Positions 38,296-49,122 of a stretch of DNA of 54,579 nucleotides are shown one piece after another. How positions within the stretch are numbered: the stretch's first letter is position 1; each line of letters opens with the position of its first letter. The notes under the pieces were generated by a model. That model saw only the letters and a list, made by a program, of their open reading frames with translations, was not told where the DNA came from and made no database searches. The DNA lies in contig JALSKP010000431.1 in assembly GCA_026988815.1 (NCBI GenBank), positions 1 through 54,579 on the forward strand, written 5' to 3'. This DNA comes from Myxococcales bacterium. Its GTDB lineage: Bacteria > Myxococcota_A > Bradymonadia > Bradymonadales > Bradymonadaceae. The translations under genes were made by a program, and so were the position numbers.

Positions 38296-40188
38296 ATGAG
38301 TGATTCGTTTTTTAACATACCTGTGCCCGACTATTTATCCGCGTTAATGGAGCGTGAGTCCGACGAAATTGAAACGATCCTAGCCCGTCTCCCCGTTGAG
38401 CAAAAAGATTCGATTACCCAACGCTTGGTGGACTTGGTTGCCCATAAGCAAAAACAAATTGATGGCATGGTGGCCATTGGTTCAGCATTTAGTAACTCTT
38501 TGCGAACCGAAGATTTGCTTCAAGTGATCATGGAAAAAATCACTCTATTAATGCACGCAGAGCGCTCTACTCTTTTTGTTTTAGACGCCGCCAATGACGA
38601 ATTATGGAGCGTGATTAGCCAGGGAATGGGTAATATCGAAATTCGTTTGCAGGTCGGCGAGGGCATCGCTGGCTGGGTCGCAAAAGAGCGTGAGTCGGTC
38701 AATATTTGCGATGTGTATAAACACGAAAAATTCCAAAAATCCTTTGATAACGACAGCGGTTTTGAGACCCGAAATATGCTCTGTCAGCCCGTTTATAGCG
38801 CTGCGTCAAATCCTGTTTCTTTAAGTGGGGCATCTCAAAAAGAAGTCATCGGTGTCGTGCAGGTGCTCAATCGAAAAGATGGCGCCTTCGATGAGGAGGA
38901 TGAATACCTCCTTGCTGCGATTTGTGGGCAGGTCTCCATCGCACTTGAAAATAGTAAACTCTACACCGATATTCTAAAGAAGAATGAATCCCTCAGGGAA
39001 ATGACAACCCAGCTGGCGGCCAAAGTCGACGAGCTTGATTTACTGGTTGAGGTTGAACGCATTGCAAATCAATCGACCTCGATGGATCAAATGATCGGCG
39101 CGCTTATTGAAAAGACCTGCAATGTTTTTCGTTCCGCAGGCGTTTTTCTCACCCTTAGCGATGTGGAAAGCTCCTGCGTTCATCAATTCGTTCCAAGCCT
39201 TGATCCGGTCCCGACCAAACAACGCATTAAAAATAAAGTGTGTATTGGTCAAAACCTTATTCAAAATGTGGAAGGCATGATTTGCCAGTCCGATTCGATT
39301 TCTCCAGAACTCGTTGCCTTGATGCCTTTTACGATTTCCTCTGTCGCGGGCGTCCCGCTTTTCGACGAGATTGAGAACACATGCATCGGTGCCCTTCAGG
39401 CCATCCACACCAACAATTCCGGCGAACAATTTAGCGAAGACGAACTCAAAATTCTCAACATTATTGGCTCACGCATCGTTGCCGTCATTCGAGCCCAAAA
39501 GCAACGAGAAGAAATCGAGAAAAACAATCGTATGGCATCGATGGGGCAAATGCTTTCGGGTATTATCCACGACATTAAAAATCCGATCTCGATCATATCC
39601 GGTTATGTGCAACTGATGGCACGCAATGAGGATATCGAAAAAAGAAAAGCCTTTGCGAAAACGATTAAGAGCCAGTTTGGGCTCCTGGACAAGATGACGA
39701 GGGAACTTCTCGATTACGCGAAAGGGCAAAGCTCTTTATTGCGGACAAAAATTTTTATCGGTGATTTTTTTGACGATTTTGAGGAGCTTCTTTCGATGGA
39801 ACTTTCCTCACGTGGCATCGAGCTCCAACTCGACATTCACTACCGTGGCGTGATCATTGCTGATTCCTCAAAATTACAACGTAGTATTTTGAACCTTGCT
39901 AGAAATGCCGCTGACTCCATGCCCGAAGGTGGAACATTTTCTATTCGTGTTGAAGAAGATGGAGATGATATTGTGTTCCAATTCCAAGATTCGGGTCAGG
40001 GGATTCCCCTCGAGATTCGAGAAAAATTATTCGACGATTTCGTGACTTCTGGAAAAAAGAACGGCACCGGACTTGGACTTGCGATCGTGAAAAAAATTGT
40101 TGAAGAACATCAAGCAAGCATTTCCTTTGAAAGTGTACTCAATAAGGGCACTACCTTTTTCATCCGTCTTCCCAAAGGTCTTTCATGA
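38296..40188 (+). CDS. Soluble GAF-domain sensor histidine kinase
   Basis: Two GAF-like regions (ERSTLFVLDAANDELWSVISQGMG...EGIAGWVA); HisKA SGIIHDIKNPISIISGYVQLM; HATPase GGTFSIRVEEDGDDIVFQFQDSGQGIP, GTGLGLAIVKKIVEEH. Confidence 0.95.
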   Translation: MSDSFFNIPVPDYLSALMERESDEIETILARLPVEQKDSITQRLVDLVAHKQKQIDGMVAIGSAFSNSLRTEDLLQVIMEKITLLMHAERSTLFVLDAANDELWSVISQGMGNIEIRLQVGEGIAGWVAKERESVNICDVYKHEKFQKSFDNDSGFETRNMLCQPVYSAASNPVSLSGASQKEVIGVVQVLNRKDGAFDEEDEYLLAAICGQVSIALENSKLYTDILKKNESLREMTTQLAAKVDELDLLVEVERIANQSTSMDQMIGALIEKTCNVFRSAGVFLTLSDVESSCVHQFVPSLDPVPTKQRIKNKVCIGQNLIQNVEGMICQSDSISPELVALMPFTISSVAGVPLFDEIENTCIGALQAIHTNNSGEQFSEDELKILNIIGSRIVAVIRAQKQREEIEKNNRMASMGQMLSGIIHDIKNPISIISGYVQLMARNEDIEKRKAFAKTIKSQFGLLDKMTRELLDYAKGQSSLLRTKIFIGDFFDDFEELLSMELSSRGIELQLDIHYRGVIIADSSKLQRSILNLARNAADSMPEGGTFSIRVEEDGDDIVFQFQDSGQGIPLEIREKLFDDFVTSGKKNGTGLGLAIVKKIVEEHQASISFESVLNKGTTFFIRLPKGLS

Positions 40189-41093
40189 AACCTCTTAACG
40201 TTTTTCTTCTCCTCTTTTTTCTTGTTCTCAGTGCCTGCGACGAAACGAGGGAAAAGCAGGAACCTGTTCGCTCGCCGGTTGTCGAGGAAGTGAAGAAAGG
40301 CGCCGAAAAAGTACCCCAAAAAAAGGTTGAAATCGAGGTTGAAGTTCGTCGTGAAATCACAGATCCGAATGCGTTAAAACGTGGAAGCGATGAGCAAATC
40401 CAACTTTTGGTCCAGGCAAAATCCGCTTTATTTAACGATGATTGGGATAAGGCAGATGCTATTTTTGAAAAAATAGTAAAAACGGAGCCTTTATCCGGCG
40501 AAAAAATCACAGCCTATATTGCGCTCGCCAATAGCTACCGCGATTCTAAGAAACCCAAAAAAGCAGTCGCCTTGCTCAAGGAGCTTTCCCTCTTAGGGGA
40601 AAAGATAGCCGAAGTTCAATTCGTCCTTGCAAGGTCTTACGCAGAGCTTGGAGAGAGTACGGCATCCATCAAAGCCTACGAATATACGATAAAAATTCAA
40701 CCCGATTATTTACAAGCTATCGTCGAATTGGCAGGCGCCTATTTAAAGGCGGGTCGAAAAGAAGAATCCGAAAAAATGTTTTATGAGTATGAGAAGAAAA
40801 TTCACAATTACTCAAAAGTCCTAGAGTCGGACGTGGCGACGAAAGAAGAACAATTGCAGGTGATTGATGTCTTCAATTTCCTCGACGATGAGCGCGCGAA
40901 TAAAGCCATCGTGCATGCGTTGGGTTCTCGATACCCAGACGTTCGCGAATCGGCAATTTCCCTCGTTCGAGATTTTCGTTTGAGCGATTCTAAAATCGTG
41001 TTGGATAAGTTAAAACAAATTAAAGATGAAGATCCCGATTTGCGGGTTCGCATGATGGCAAAAGATGCGATTCTGCTCATCGGAAAAAAATAA
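40185..41093 (+). CDS. TPR/HEAT-repeat lipoprotein
   Basis: Lipobox LVLSAC ([18 protein letters not shown]); TPR units; C-terminal HEAT-like segment; ATGA overlap with kinase gene. Confidence 0.85.
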   Translation: MKPLNVFLLLFFLVLSACDETREKQEPVRSPVVEEVKKGAEKVPQKKVEIEVEVRREITDPNALKRGSDEQIQLLVQAKSALFNDDWDKADAIFEKIVKTEPLSGEKITAYIALANSYRDSKKPKKAVALLKELSLLGEKIAEVQFVLARSYAELGESTASIKAYEYTIKIQPDYLQAIVELAGAYLKAGRKEESEKMFYEYEKKIHNYSKVLESDVATKEEQLQVIDVFNFLDDERANKAIVHALGSRYPDVRESAISLVRDFRLSDSKIVLDKLKQIKDEDPDLRVRMMAKDAILLIGKK

Positions 41094-41107
41094 GCAGTGG
41101 CAATAAA

Positions 41108-42511
41108 ATGAAAGAATATGATGTAATTGTTCTAGGGAGTGGACCGGGTGGCGAGGGCGCGGCGATGACCTGCGCGAAGGCCGGTAAATCGGTTGCCATT
41201 ATCGATAAAAGCGAAGAGGTCGGCGGAGGATGTGTGCACTGGGGAACGATTCCCTCAAAGACCCTTCGTCATATGATTTGGCGATATCAGATGATGAAAC
41301 AAGATCCCATTTTCTCGACGTGGGGAAAGGAAATCGAATTTCAAGATTTGGTCGATCGCGCCAAGACCGTCATCACCAAACAATCCAATATGAGAAGCGC
41401 GTTTTACGATCGTAATAAAGTGGATTTTTACGATGGTCATGGGTCCTTTATCGACGCCCATAAAATTGCCGTGAAAGGCCCCCACGGCAGCGAAATTATC
41501 ACCGGTAAAAAAATCGTTATTGCGGTCGGGACACGTCCTTATCGACCCGCTAATATCGATTTTACAGATCCTCGAATTCGAGATTCAAATACTATTTTAT
41601 CTCTTCCCGAAACGCCCTCGTCGATAACGATCTACGGGGCAGGTGTTATCGGATGTGAGTACGCTTCTATTTTTCGCGCCTTGGGTTGTAAGGTAAATTT
41701 AGTAAACACACGTGATAAATTATTGTCCTTTCTGGACGATGAAATCGTCGATGCGCTTTCCTATCATCTTCGTGATAACGGGGTTCTTATCCGTCATAAT
41801 GAGGTTTACGATAAGGTAGAGACTAGCGAAGATTGCGTGGTCCTGCATTCTAAATCTGGCAAGCAATTAAAGAGCGAATACTTCCTTTGGGCCAACGGAC
41901 GAACCGGAAATACGGATACTCTCAATCTCTCCGCGATCGATTTGGAAGCCAACTCTCGCCAACAACTCAAGGTGAATGAGAACTATCAAATTATCAAAGG
42001 TGACGATGACGCCACCACGCTGGATCACATTTACGCGGTTGGCGATGTTATCGGTTTTCCAGGACTCGCCAGCGCCAGTTACGATCAAGGTCGATTTGCG
42101 GCAACCCATATTGTCGATGGATGTTGTGACCGACGTTTGGTGGATAATATTCCCTCGGGCATTTATACCATTCCCGAGATTAGTTCGATCGGTCCGACCG
42201 AGGCCGAGCTCACCGAGCAACGCGTGCCTTATGAAGTCGGTCATGCGATGTTTCGAAGCCTTGCCCGTGCCCAAATTGTTGACGTTCGTGTGGGGATGTT
42301 AAAAATTCTATTCCACCGAGAGACCTTTGAAATCCTAGGCATTCATTGTTTTGGGTATCAGGCCGCCGAGATTATTCACATCGGTCAGGCGATTATGTCG
42401 CAAGAGGGCGCCGGAAACGATTTACGTTATTTCGTCAACACGACCTTCAATTATCCGACGATGGCTGAAGCTTACCGTGTGGCCGCCTACAATGGTCTAA
42501 ATAGATTGTAG
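41108..42511 (+). CDS. sthA: Soluble pyridine nucleotide transhydrogenase (Si-specific)
   Basis: [89 protein letters not shown]. Confidence 0.95.
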   Translation: MKEYDVIVLGSGPGGEGAAMTCAKAGKSVAIIDKSEEVGGGCVHWGTIPSKTLRHMIWRYQMMKQDPIFSTWGKEIEFQDLVDRAKTVITKQSNMRSAFYDRNKVDFYDGHGSFIDAHKIAVKGPHGSEIITGKKIVIAVGTRPYRPANIDFTDPRIRDSNTILSLPETPSSITIYGAGVIGCEYASIFRALGCKVNLVNTRDKLLSFLDDEIVDALSYHLRDNGVLIRHNEVYDKVETSEDCVVLHSKSGKQLKSEYFLWANGRTGNTDTLNLSAIDLEANSRQQLKVNENYQIIKGDDDATTLDHIYAVGDVIGFPGLASASYDQGRFAATHIVDGCCDRRLVDNIPSGIYTIPEISSIGPTEAELTEQRVPYEVGHAMFRSLARAQIVDVRVGMLKILFHRETFEILGIHCFGYQAAEIIHIGQAIMSQEGAGNDLRYFVNTTFNYPTMAEAYRVAAYNGLNRL

Positions 42512-42517
42512 TCTATT

Positions 42518-43517
42518 TTACTTTTTTATTTCGATGAGGATTTTACCAAAGTGCTTGCCGCCTTCCATATGTCTAAAGGCATCGATGGCGTTTTCAAAAG
42601 AAAATCGGTCGCTGATAACAGGCCGAATATCGGTTCTTTCAAGATGTGAAATAAGCTCTTTCTTTATGACCCACGATGATGCCTTGGATGCGAATTTGGC
42701 GCATGAGTATGGGAATGAGATTCACCTCGCTTTGCACACCCGATAGAACGCCAATCATGGCAATCGTCCCGCCGACGCAAACGGCCTTTAACGATTGCTC
42801 CAAGGTTCCCGCACCTCCGACTTCAACGACGATATCCACGCCCACACCATTGGTAAGCGTCTTTACTTCTTTTCCCCAGTCTTTGTTGCTCCGATAGTTA
42901 ATAAGTTCATCGGCGCCCAAGGCCTTGAGTCGCTCTAGTTTTTTATCCGAACTTGAGGTCGCAATAACGCGCGCGCCTAAACTTTTGGCAAGTTGAAGGG
43001 CGGCGATTGAAACGCCCCCGCTTCCTTGAACGAGAACACTATCGAGTTTATCTCCGCTTTTTAGCGCTGACCACGCGCTAAGGGTTGCACAGGGCAAGGT
43101 CGACGCTTGGGCCAGGGTCCAGTTTTTCGGGGGTCGCAGAAGGGCGCGTTCTGGTAGGACCATCGATTCGCGAAGCGTGCCATCGAGCGGGCCTCCCAAG
43201 GTTTGGGAAAGTTTTTCTTTCGTCGGAAGTCCCGTTTCGTAGTTGGAAAAAAAACTGGGAATAGCGACATCGCCGACCTTCCACGCTTTCACAGCAGAAC
43301 CGATTTCGATGATCGTTCCGGCAGCGTCCGAACACGGAATGAGGGGTAAGGGCTGGCGAGGATTATAGAGTCCTTTTACCATCAATAGATCTCGAAAATT
43401 TAGTGAAATGGAGTCGATTTCCAACCGAACCTCGTCCTCCCCTAAGGGCAGGCGATCACGTTCTGCGCGTTTCAAATTATTTACTCCAAATTCGCTTTCG
43501 ATCTGATAGATTTGCAT
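42518..43517 (-). pseudogene. Zinc-independent/MDR-family NAD(P)-dependent alcohol dehydrogenase, single frameshift near the C-terminus
   Basis: NLKRAERDRLPLGEDEVRLEIDSISLNFRDLLMVKGLYN, VLVQGSGGVSIAALQLAKSLGARVIATSSSDKKLERLKALGADELINY. Frame 1 stops at GHKERAYFTS*; frame 2 continues EELISHLERTDIRPVISDRFSFENAIDAFRHMEGGKHFGKILIEIKK*. Confidence 0.85.
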
Positions 43518-43554
43518 GATAAACCTGAGTGTCCTGAGAAATTTGGAAATTATC

Positions 43555-44925
43555 ATGAACCCATCCATCCCAAAAGAACCAACGGCCGAAGAGCCACTAA
43601 TTGTTGCCGGCGCCGGTTTGGCGGGCTCCTTGATGGCGCTTTATCTAGCGCGACGGGGTTATTATGTTGATATTTACGAACGCCGTCCCGACTCTCGAGA
43701 TGCCGAATTTCTTGGCGGTCGCAGCATCAACTTGGCCCTGTCGACGCGCGGATTAAACGCGCTTGAGGGCGTGGGCTTAAAGGACAAAATTCTTGAAAAA
43801 TGCATTCCGATGCATGGCCGTTTGATCCATAAAATGAATGGCCAGACGGAGCTTCATCCCTACGGAAAAGAGGGTCAGTTTATCAACTCGGTCGAACGTC
43901 GTCATTTAAATGAGGTATTGATGAACGCCGCTGATGCGCACGACCATGTTAATTTTCACTTCGAAAAAAAGGTTGTTAACGTAGCCTTGGCCGATGGTTC
44001 TCCGATGGTTGAGGACATGCAAAGCGGCGAAATTTCAACGGTAAAAACGCGTTATCTTTTTGGCGCTGATGGTGCTTTTTCGGCGGTTCGAGGCGCACTT
44101 CAAAAAACGGGTCGTTTCAATTATGCGCAAGATTATCTATCGCACGCGTATAAAGAGTTAACGATTCCTGCCGGTCCCGATGGAAGCTGGCTCATGGAAA
44201 AAAACGCTCTTCATATTTGGCCTCGCCATGACTTTATGTTGATAGCCTTACCCAATTTGGATGGCTCATTCACGGTCACTTTGTTTCTTGCTTATGAGGG
44301 TGAGCATAGTTTTTCAAAGTTGCGCAGTGAAGGCGCGGCGATCGCGTTTTTTGATACCTTTTTTAAAGACGCGCTAAAATTGATGCCAAATTTCGAGAAG
44401 GATTTTTTCGACAATCCAAGGGGTGATTTGGTGACGATTAAATGCTCACCTTTTCATTATACAGATCAAGTGCTTTTGATCGGAGACGCGGCGCACGCTG
44501 TGGTTCCTTTTTATGGCCAGGGTATGAATGCCTCTTTTGAAGATTGTTTTTTAGTTGATCGCTTACTCGATTCTCTGGCTCCAGATTGGGGCGAACTTGG
44601 GCGACAGTTTTCCAAAGAGCGCAAAGCCGATGCGCATGCGATTGCAGATTTAGCGATCTACAACTTTTTAGAAATGCGCTCGAAGGTCTCTAATAAGAAT
44701 TTCCTTTTGAAGAAAAAAGTCGACAAGCAATTGCATAAGTGGTTCCCCAAAAAATGGATTCCGCTCTATAGCATGGTCACCTTTTCGAATATTCCTTATG
44801 CTCAAGCGCGCGAGCGAGCGACACGTCAGGATAAAATTCTACGTAAGGCGGGCTGGCTTATTTTCCTTCTTATCGCGTTCTTCTTTTTTAGCGCAATCGT
44901 TTTCGGCCGCACGTTTTTGCTCTAG
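43555..44925 (+). CDS. kmo: Kynurenine 3-monooxygenase with C-terminal transmembrane helix
   Basis: VAGAGLAGSLMALYLARRGYYVDIYERR, GGRSINLALSTRGLNAL, GDAAHAVVPFYGQGMNASFEDC; C-terminal hydrophobic WLIFLLIAFFFFSAIVFGRTFLL. Confidence 0.92.
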   Translation: MNPSIPKEPTAEEPLIVAGAGLAGSLMALYLARRGYYVDIYERRPDSRDAEFLGGRSINLALSTRGLNALEGVGLKDKILEKCIPMHGRLIHKMNGQTELHPYGKEGQFINSVERRHLNEVLMNAADAHDHVNFHFEKKVVNVALADGSPMVEDMQSGEISTVKTRYLFGADGAFSAVRGALQKTGRFNYAQDYLSHAYKELTIPAGPDGSWLMEKNALHIWPRHDFMLIALPNLDGSFTVTLFLAYEGEHSFSKLRSEGAAIAFFDTFFKDALKLMPNFEKDFFDNPRGDLVTIKCSPFHYTDQVLLIGDAAHAVVPFYGQGMNASFEDCFLVDRLLDSLAPDWGELGRQFSKERKADAHAIADLAIYNFLEMRSKVSNKNFLLKKKVDKQLHKWFPKKWIPLYSMVTFSNIPYAQARERATRQDKILRKAGWLIFLLIAFFFFSAIVFGRTFLL

Positions 44926-45022
44926 AACAAACACCCTACGTAAAAAGCACAGGTATTTTAGGCGTTCGCAACTGGGCTACAATTGAATTCGTGTCTCTTT
45001 GGCATTGTAAATATTAGGACGA

Positions 45023-45076
45023 CTTGGCTTTTAAACATCTGAAACAACGAAGGCATATGTCTATTGGTTTCCTTGG
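45023..45076 (-). repeat. Inverted repeat arm (pairs with 49554-49608)
   Basis: Reverse complement ccaaggaaaccaatagacatatgccttcgttgtttcagatgtttaaaagccaag differs from 49554-49608 by 3 mismatches and 1 gap. Confidence 0.95.
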
Positions 45077-45121
45077 TCAGAAATACTTTTTTTTTTCAGA
45101 GCGTGGTTCAAGTGACCAGGA

Positions 45122-47989
45122 TTAGAACTGAGCGGAAAGCCCCAGTGTTGGAATAAAGGGCAAACCCTGGACGGGCCGACTTTCGGTGAAGTCGTAATTA
45201 TATCTTACACCCTCTTCATTGGCTTGATTGTAGACGTTTTGAATATCCAAATAAGCGCCCAAAATCCATGAATCAAAAACGAACTTTTTATCGATGCGTA
45301 AATCGAGTTGATGAAAGGTCGCCGCTCGCTCGGAAAATGGCTGCCCCTGAATGCGTTGATATTCGTTAGCATCGGAATTGAAGACCCCGCCAATAACCGG
45401 CGTTTGTGGATTGCCCGTCGTTAGACGGAATCGAGCCGAGATATCCCAGTTTGCAGGAAGGTTGTATCCAGCGACCAAGGTCAGAATATGAGTTTGATCG
45501 AATTGGTAGGTATCATAATTTCCCGTCAGCGCGTTCAATCTTTCGGACCGACTTAGCGTGTAGGCTAGCCAACCAAAAAAACGATTATGAGGGTAGTGGC
45601 GAATCAACACTTCGCCGCCGTATGCCCGACCCTCACCCTCGCTCACAAAACGCAGCGGCCGAAGCTCGCCGTTCTTTTCAACCTGGCGATCGGTGGGAAC
45701 AATAAGGTCAAACATGTCGCGGTAGAAAAGCGTCACGTCAAATTCCAAATACTCGCTTGGTTTGTACTCCCCACCGATTGCGTACTGCACTGCTTTCTCT
45801 GATAAGACCTCTGGATTTCCAAAGTCTTCCGATTCGCTTCCATCCACCGGAGGTTGTGTAAACAATCCCGCACCGCCCTTAACTGTAAACTTGTCAACTA
45901 AATCCCAACGCAAAGAAAGCCGAGGTGATATTACCGTATCTTTAAGTTGCCCGTAGTGATCGATACGAACACCGGGAACGAGAAGTAGCTTTTTATCAAA
46001 CAAAGAAATTTCGGGTTCAAGATAGGCGGCTGGCATAATGAAACTTGGGGTCTGGGTGGATTGGATCCCATTTTCCCCGAAGTTTGGCGTAGCGTTATTA
46101 CCGCCTTGTTCGTTCTCCGAAAAAGCCGGAATCGAAAATTTGACCTTGGCTTTTCTAAGCGCGTTATCGATTCCCAATCGCAAGCTGACCTCGTCGCTAA
46201 ATTTGATACGCATATCGTCGCGAATTTGAGCGACAATAAAATCGTTTTCAAGGAACAAACTATTTCCCGCATCAAAGGCGGTTTCACTCACGCCAAAGGA
46301 AACCATGAATTTATTCTCGATGGGATAACGCGGATTCCATTCCCACTTAATATTCCCTCGGTGGAAGGAGTTACCAAATTTGACGCCTGTCGCTTCGAAT
46401 TCGCGCGTCCCTTGAGGATCATCTTTTGGAAAAAGAATATCAAGCTTATCATCAGATCCGTAGATCATCAGTTCCAAGGTATGGTCTTGGATGCCCTTAT
46501 AGGTAAGCCATCCTTGGTAATCATAATAGCGCGGGAAGACCGTTATATCGGGACCGTCATCGGGCAAAAGAAGGGGAAGAAAAACGTCAAAATAACTACG
46601 ACGCCCCGAGATCGCGAAACTGAGATCCTCTGTAATGGGGCCTTCCAATAAAACCGATGTATCGAGGATATCGACATCGACCATTCCATGAATGCGATCC
46701 GTTTTTGGAGATCGCGTTGAGAGGTCAATAATCCCCCCCGTCGCACGTCCGAAGTAGGTGCTAAAGTTGCCCGGGAAAAATTCTAAAGAATCGATCATTT
46801 CCGAATTAATCACCGCAGGCCCACCAAGGAAATGGTAGACGAGGGGGATGTCATCGCCATCGATTGAAATTTTAGTATCTTGGGGCGCCGCTCCGCGAAC
46901 AACGATAAGACCGCTCACAAAGGGTGCTCTTGCCACACCCGGTAGATTCTGAACCACACGGACAATATCGTTTCCAGTACCCGGAATACGACGCACTTCT
47001 TCCAACCCAATTTTCCTTCTAGATATTTCTGTGCGTGTCTTCTTCGCCTTCGTTTCGACGGTGTATTCATCGTAGTACTCGGCTTGAATCGAATAAGTGC
47101 CCTCTGTAATTTCGCCTTTTTTTACCTGAATCACCGTCGAGGAGTTAAAATAGCCTTCTGCTTCGAAGGAGACGGTATACTCTCCATTCTCGATTCCGCG
47201 GAACCCAAAGCGACCATCGGATTTGGTAAACCCTTCAACGATTGCTTTCTCAACCCCCTCGGAAAAAAGTTTCACGGTGATGCCAGGCAAAGGTTTTCGC
47301 GTTCCCGATTCCTGCACTCGCCCGACAACATTTACGGCTCTTGCCATGACCTTATAATCGATCTCGGAAACCTTTCCTGCCGGTAATTCCACCTCTGATT
47401 TATAGTCTTGGTATCGCTCCACTCTAACTTCGATGCTGTACGTTCCAGGCGGAATGTTTCCAAATTCAAAGCTTCCATCAGCCGCTGTTTTTGAAGACGC
47501 TTCTGGGAGGGGATCGTAATCACCACCTAAGTATTTGATCTGAACAAATGCATTTACCGCTTTACCGCTCTCTGAGTCGATGACTTTTCCCTTTAAAGTT
47601 GCCGGTAGAATGGGCATCGAAAAATCGATAGTAAACGATAATACTACCGCGGAGGGAATATTGTTAATTTCTGCGGGTTCGAATTCAAACTGCTCTGCGG
47701 CTTTCTTCGCCGACTCATCGAGTCCATGACCCAGTCTTTCTAAGATCTCGACCTTCTCGACTTTTCCGGTCGCAGTGAGGGTCAAACGTAGTTTTACTTT
47801 TCCTTCGATCTTATTGTCAATCGCGTCTTCGGTATATTCTGCTTCGACAGATTTTTTCAGTTTGGGACGTTTAGTAATCCTAACATCTCCTTTTTCTTGA
47901 GCCTGCAAGGATGGGAACTCAAAGGAGGTCGAGAAAAAGGTTAAAAGCACGCATCCAAAGATGAGGGTATTGGAAATCACATTTTTCAT
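45122..47989 (-). CDS. TonB-dependent receptor fused to N-terminal TonB_C and two carboxypeptidase-regulatory-like domains (copy 1)
   Basis: TonB_C: VEAEYTEDAIDNKIEGKVKLRLTLTATGKVEKVEILERLGHGLDESAKKAAEQFEFEPA; CarboxypepD_reg: LKGKVIDSESGKAVNAFVQIKY..., VVGRVQESGTRKPLPGITVKLFSEG; plug RRIPGTGNDIVRVVQNLPGVARAPFVSGLIVVRGAAPQDTKISIDGDDIP; barrel ending LGLSAQF. ATG 47989 overlaps the stop of the upstream gene. Confidence 0.92.
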   Translation of the reverse strand: MKNVISNTLIFGCVLLTFFSTSFEFPSLQAQEKGDVRITKRPKLKKSVEAEYTEDAIDNKIEGKVKLRLTLTATGKVEKVEILERLGHGLDESAKKAAEQFEFEPAEINNIPSAVVLSFTIDFSMPILPATLKGKVIDSESGKAVNAFVQIKYLGGDYDPLPEASSKTAADGSFEFGNIPPGTYSIEVRVERYQDYKSEVELPAGKVSEIDYKVMARAVNVVGRVQESGTRKPLPGITVKLFSEGVEKAIVEGFTKSDGRFGFRGIENGEYTVSFEAEGYFNSSTVIQVKKGEITEGTYSIQAEYYDEYTVETKAKKTRTEISRRKIGLEEVRRIPGTGNDIVRVVQNLPGVARAPFVSGLIVVRGAAPQDTKISIDGDDIPLVYHFLGGPAVINSEMIDSLEFFPGNFSTYFGRATGGIIDLSTRSPKTDRIHGMVDVDILDTSVLLEGPITEDLSFAISGRRSYFDVFLPLLLPDDGPDITVFPRYYDYQGWLTYKGIQDHTLELMIYGSDDKLDILFPKDDPQGTREFEATGVKFGNSFHRGNIKWEWNPRYPIENKFMVSFGVSETAFDAGNSLFLENDFIVAQIRDDMRIKFSDEVSLRLGIDNALRKAKVKFSIPAFSENEQGGNNATPNFGENGIQSTQTPSFIMPAAYLEPEISLFDKKLLLVPGVRIDHYGQLKDTVISPRLSLRWDLVDKFTVKGGAGLFTQPPVDGSESEDFGNPEVLSEKAVQYAIGGEYKPSEYLEFDVTLFYRDMFDLIVPTDRQVEKNGELRPLRFVSEGEGRAYGGEVLIRHYPHNRFFGWLAYTLSRSERLNALTGNYDTYQFDQTHILTLVAGYNLPANWDISARFRLTTGNPQTPVIGGVFNSDANEYQRIQGQPFSERAATFHQLDLRIDKKFVFDSWILGAYLDIQNVYNQANEEGVRYNYDFTESRPVQGLPFIPTLGLSAQF

Positions 47990-49122
47990 TGGGCCACCCC
48001 TGTCGCAAATAAAGAACGCTTTATCCAATCCACACCCAAACGGTTATCGCGAACGACGCTCCAGAGTTCAATCTCACAACCCTCGGTCGGGTCCGAACTT
48101 TTGAGGGCCGGACAACTCTCGATAAAGGCCTCTCCATTGGAAACTTCCTCGGATTGGCTTAAGTCTTTTAGGGGAAAGAAAAGCGTAGTCGAACGCAAAG
48201 CATCGAGATCTGTCGACCCGTCGAAATACAGTTTTCGAGGCGGATCAAATGAACCGAAAGTGGATAACCACTGGAAACCAAGGTTCTCTCTTTTCTCAGC
48301 TAAGAACTCCTCTTTTGACCCCTCAGGCGCGCGAGGAGTGTAAACCTGTATACTATCTTCGTTTATATTCGAATCGACCTCGTAGGAGAGTCCGATAAGA
48401 ACCGGCGTAGATTCACCTTCGGGCAAAACATACCAATCCTTTTCAAAATCCTCAATTTGGGTGACCCAAGTATGTCCCGCGTCAAGCAAGGTCTGTTTAT
48501 CTTTTTTCATGGGACGAATACGAAGCTCGTCGACGCGCGGATTTTCATCTGATTCTTGGTCGGCCCCTAACCAAAGATTCACCCGTTTGGACGCGACATG
48601 CTTTCGACCATTTTCTTCTATGCTCAGACGAATCGAAACCTCATATCCATCCTCGCAATGGACGGTTGGTATATTGACGGCCAGGTCTTCGCCCGCATCT
48701 TGGGCCGCGTTTTGAAGGGACTGGCAAATCGCGTTCAGAAAAACCTGAGGTGCGGGATACTTGAACACTGCCGTTTTTTTATTTCCCAGATCAAAATCCT
48801 CCAAGGGAATGTTGATCTGCGGCCCGTCTTGGGTTGTGTTTTCTGAAATCAGCGCCAGCAATTCCTCTTTGGTTAAAGGGCAGTCAAACTGGTCGACAGC
48901 ATTGGTTCGAAAAGGACACCATTCCCATTTATAGGTTGCCTCTACGCCATCGGGAATGTGAACGAGCGCACTCAGTTCGCTTTCCATATTGGGACGAAGT
49001 TCTGGAGCACTGCTTTTTACCGCCATAATCCTAACTTTATTTACTAAGGCAAAAGGTTCGAAACGATCGCCTTGGCAAGCGCTAATCGTAAACAGGCATA
49101 CGATAAAAAGAAGTGACTTCAT
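47986..49122 (-). CDS. Six-cysteine lipoprotein of unknown function, coupled to TonB receptor (copy 1)
   Basis: MKSLLFIVCLFTISAC lipobox; paralogous to 49635-50771 along its length; ORF in the track starts at 49338, but the lipoprotein signal starts at 49122. Confidence 0.85.
   Translation of the reverse strand: MKSLLFIVCLFTISACQGDRFEPFALVNKVRIMAVKSSAPELRPNMESELSALVHIPDGVEATYKWEWCPFRTNAVDQFDCPLTKEELLALISENTTQDGPQINIPLEDFDLGNKKTAVFKYPAPQVFLNAICQSLQNAAQDAGEDLAVNIPTVHCEDGYEVSIRLSIEENGRKHVASKRVNLWLGADQESDENPRVDELRIRPMKKDKQTLLDAGHTWVTQIEDFEKDWYVLPEGESTPVLIGLSYEVDSNINEDSIQVYTPRAPEGSKEEFLAEKRENLGFQWLSTFGSFDPPRKLYFDGSTDLDALRSTTLFFPLKDLSQSEEVSNGEAFIESCPALKSSDPTEGCEIELWSVVRDNRLGVDWIKRSLFATGVAQ

Noticed and set aside
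45084-45100. A10 tract near the end of operon copy 1 as a classical intrinsic terminator
   Set aside because: On the transcribed (minus) strand the tract reads as A's, not T's, after the weak stem, so it does not fit the terminator for this operon.
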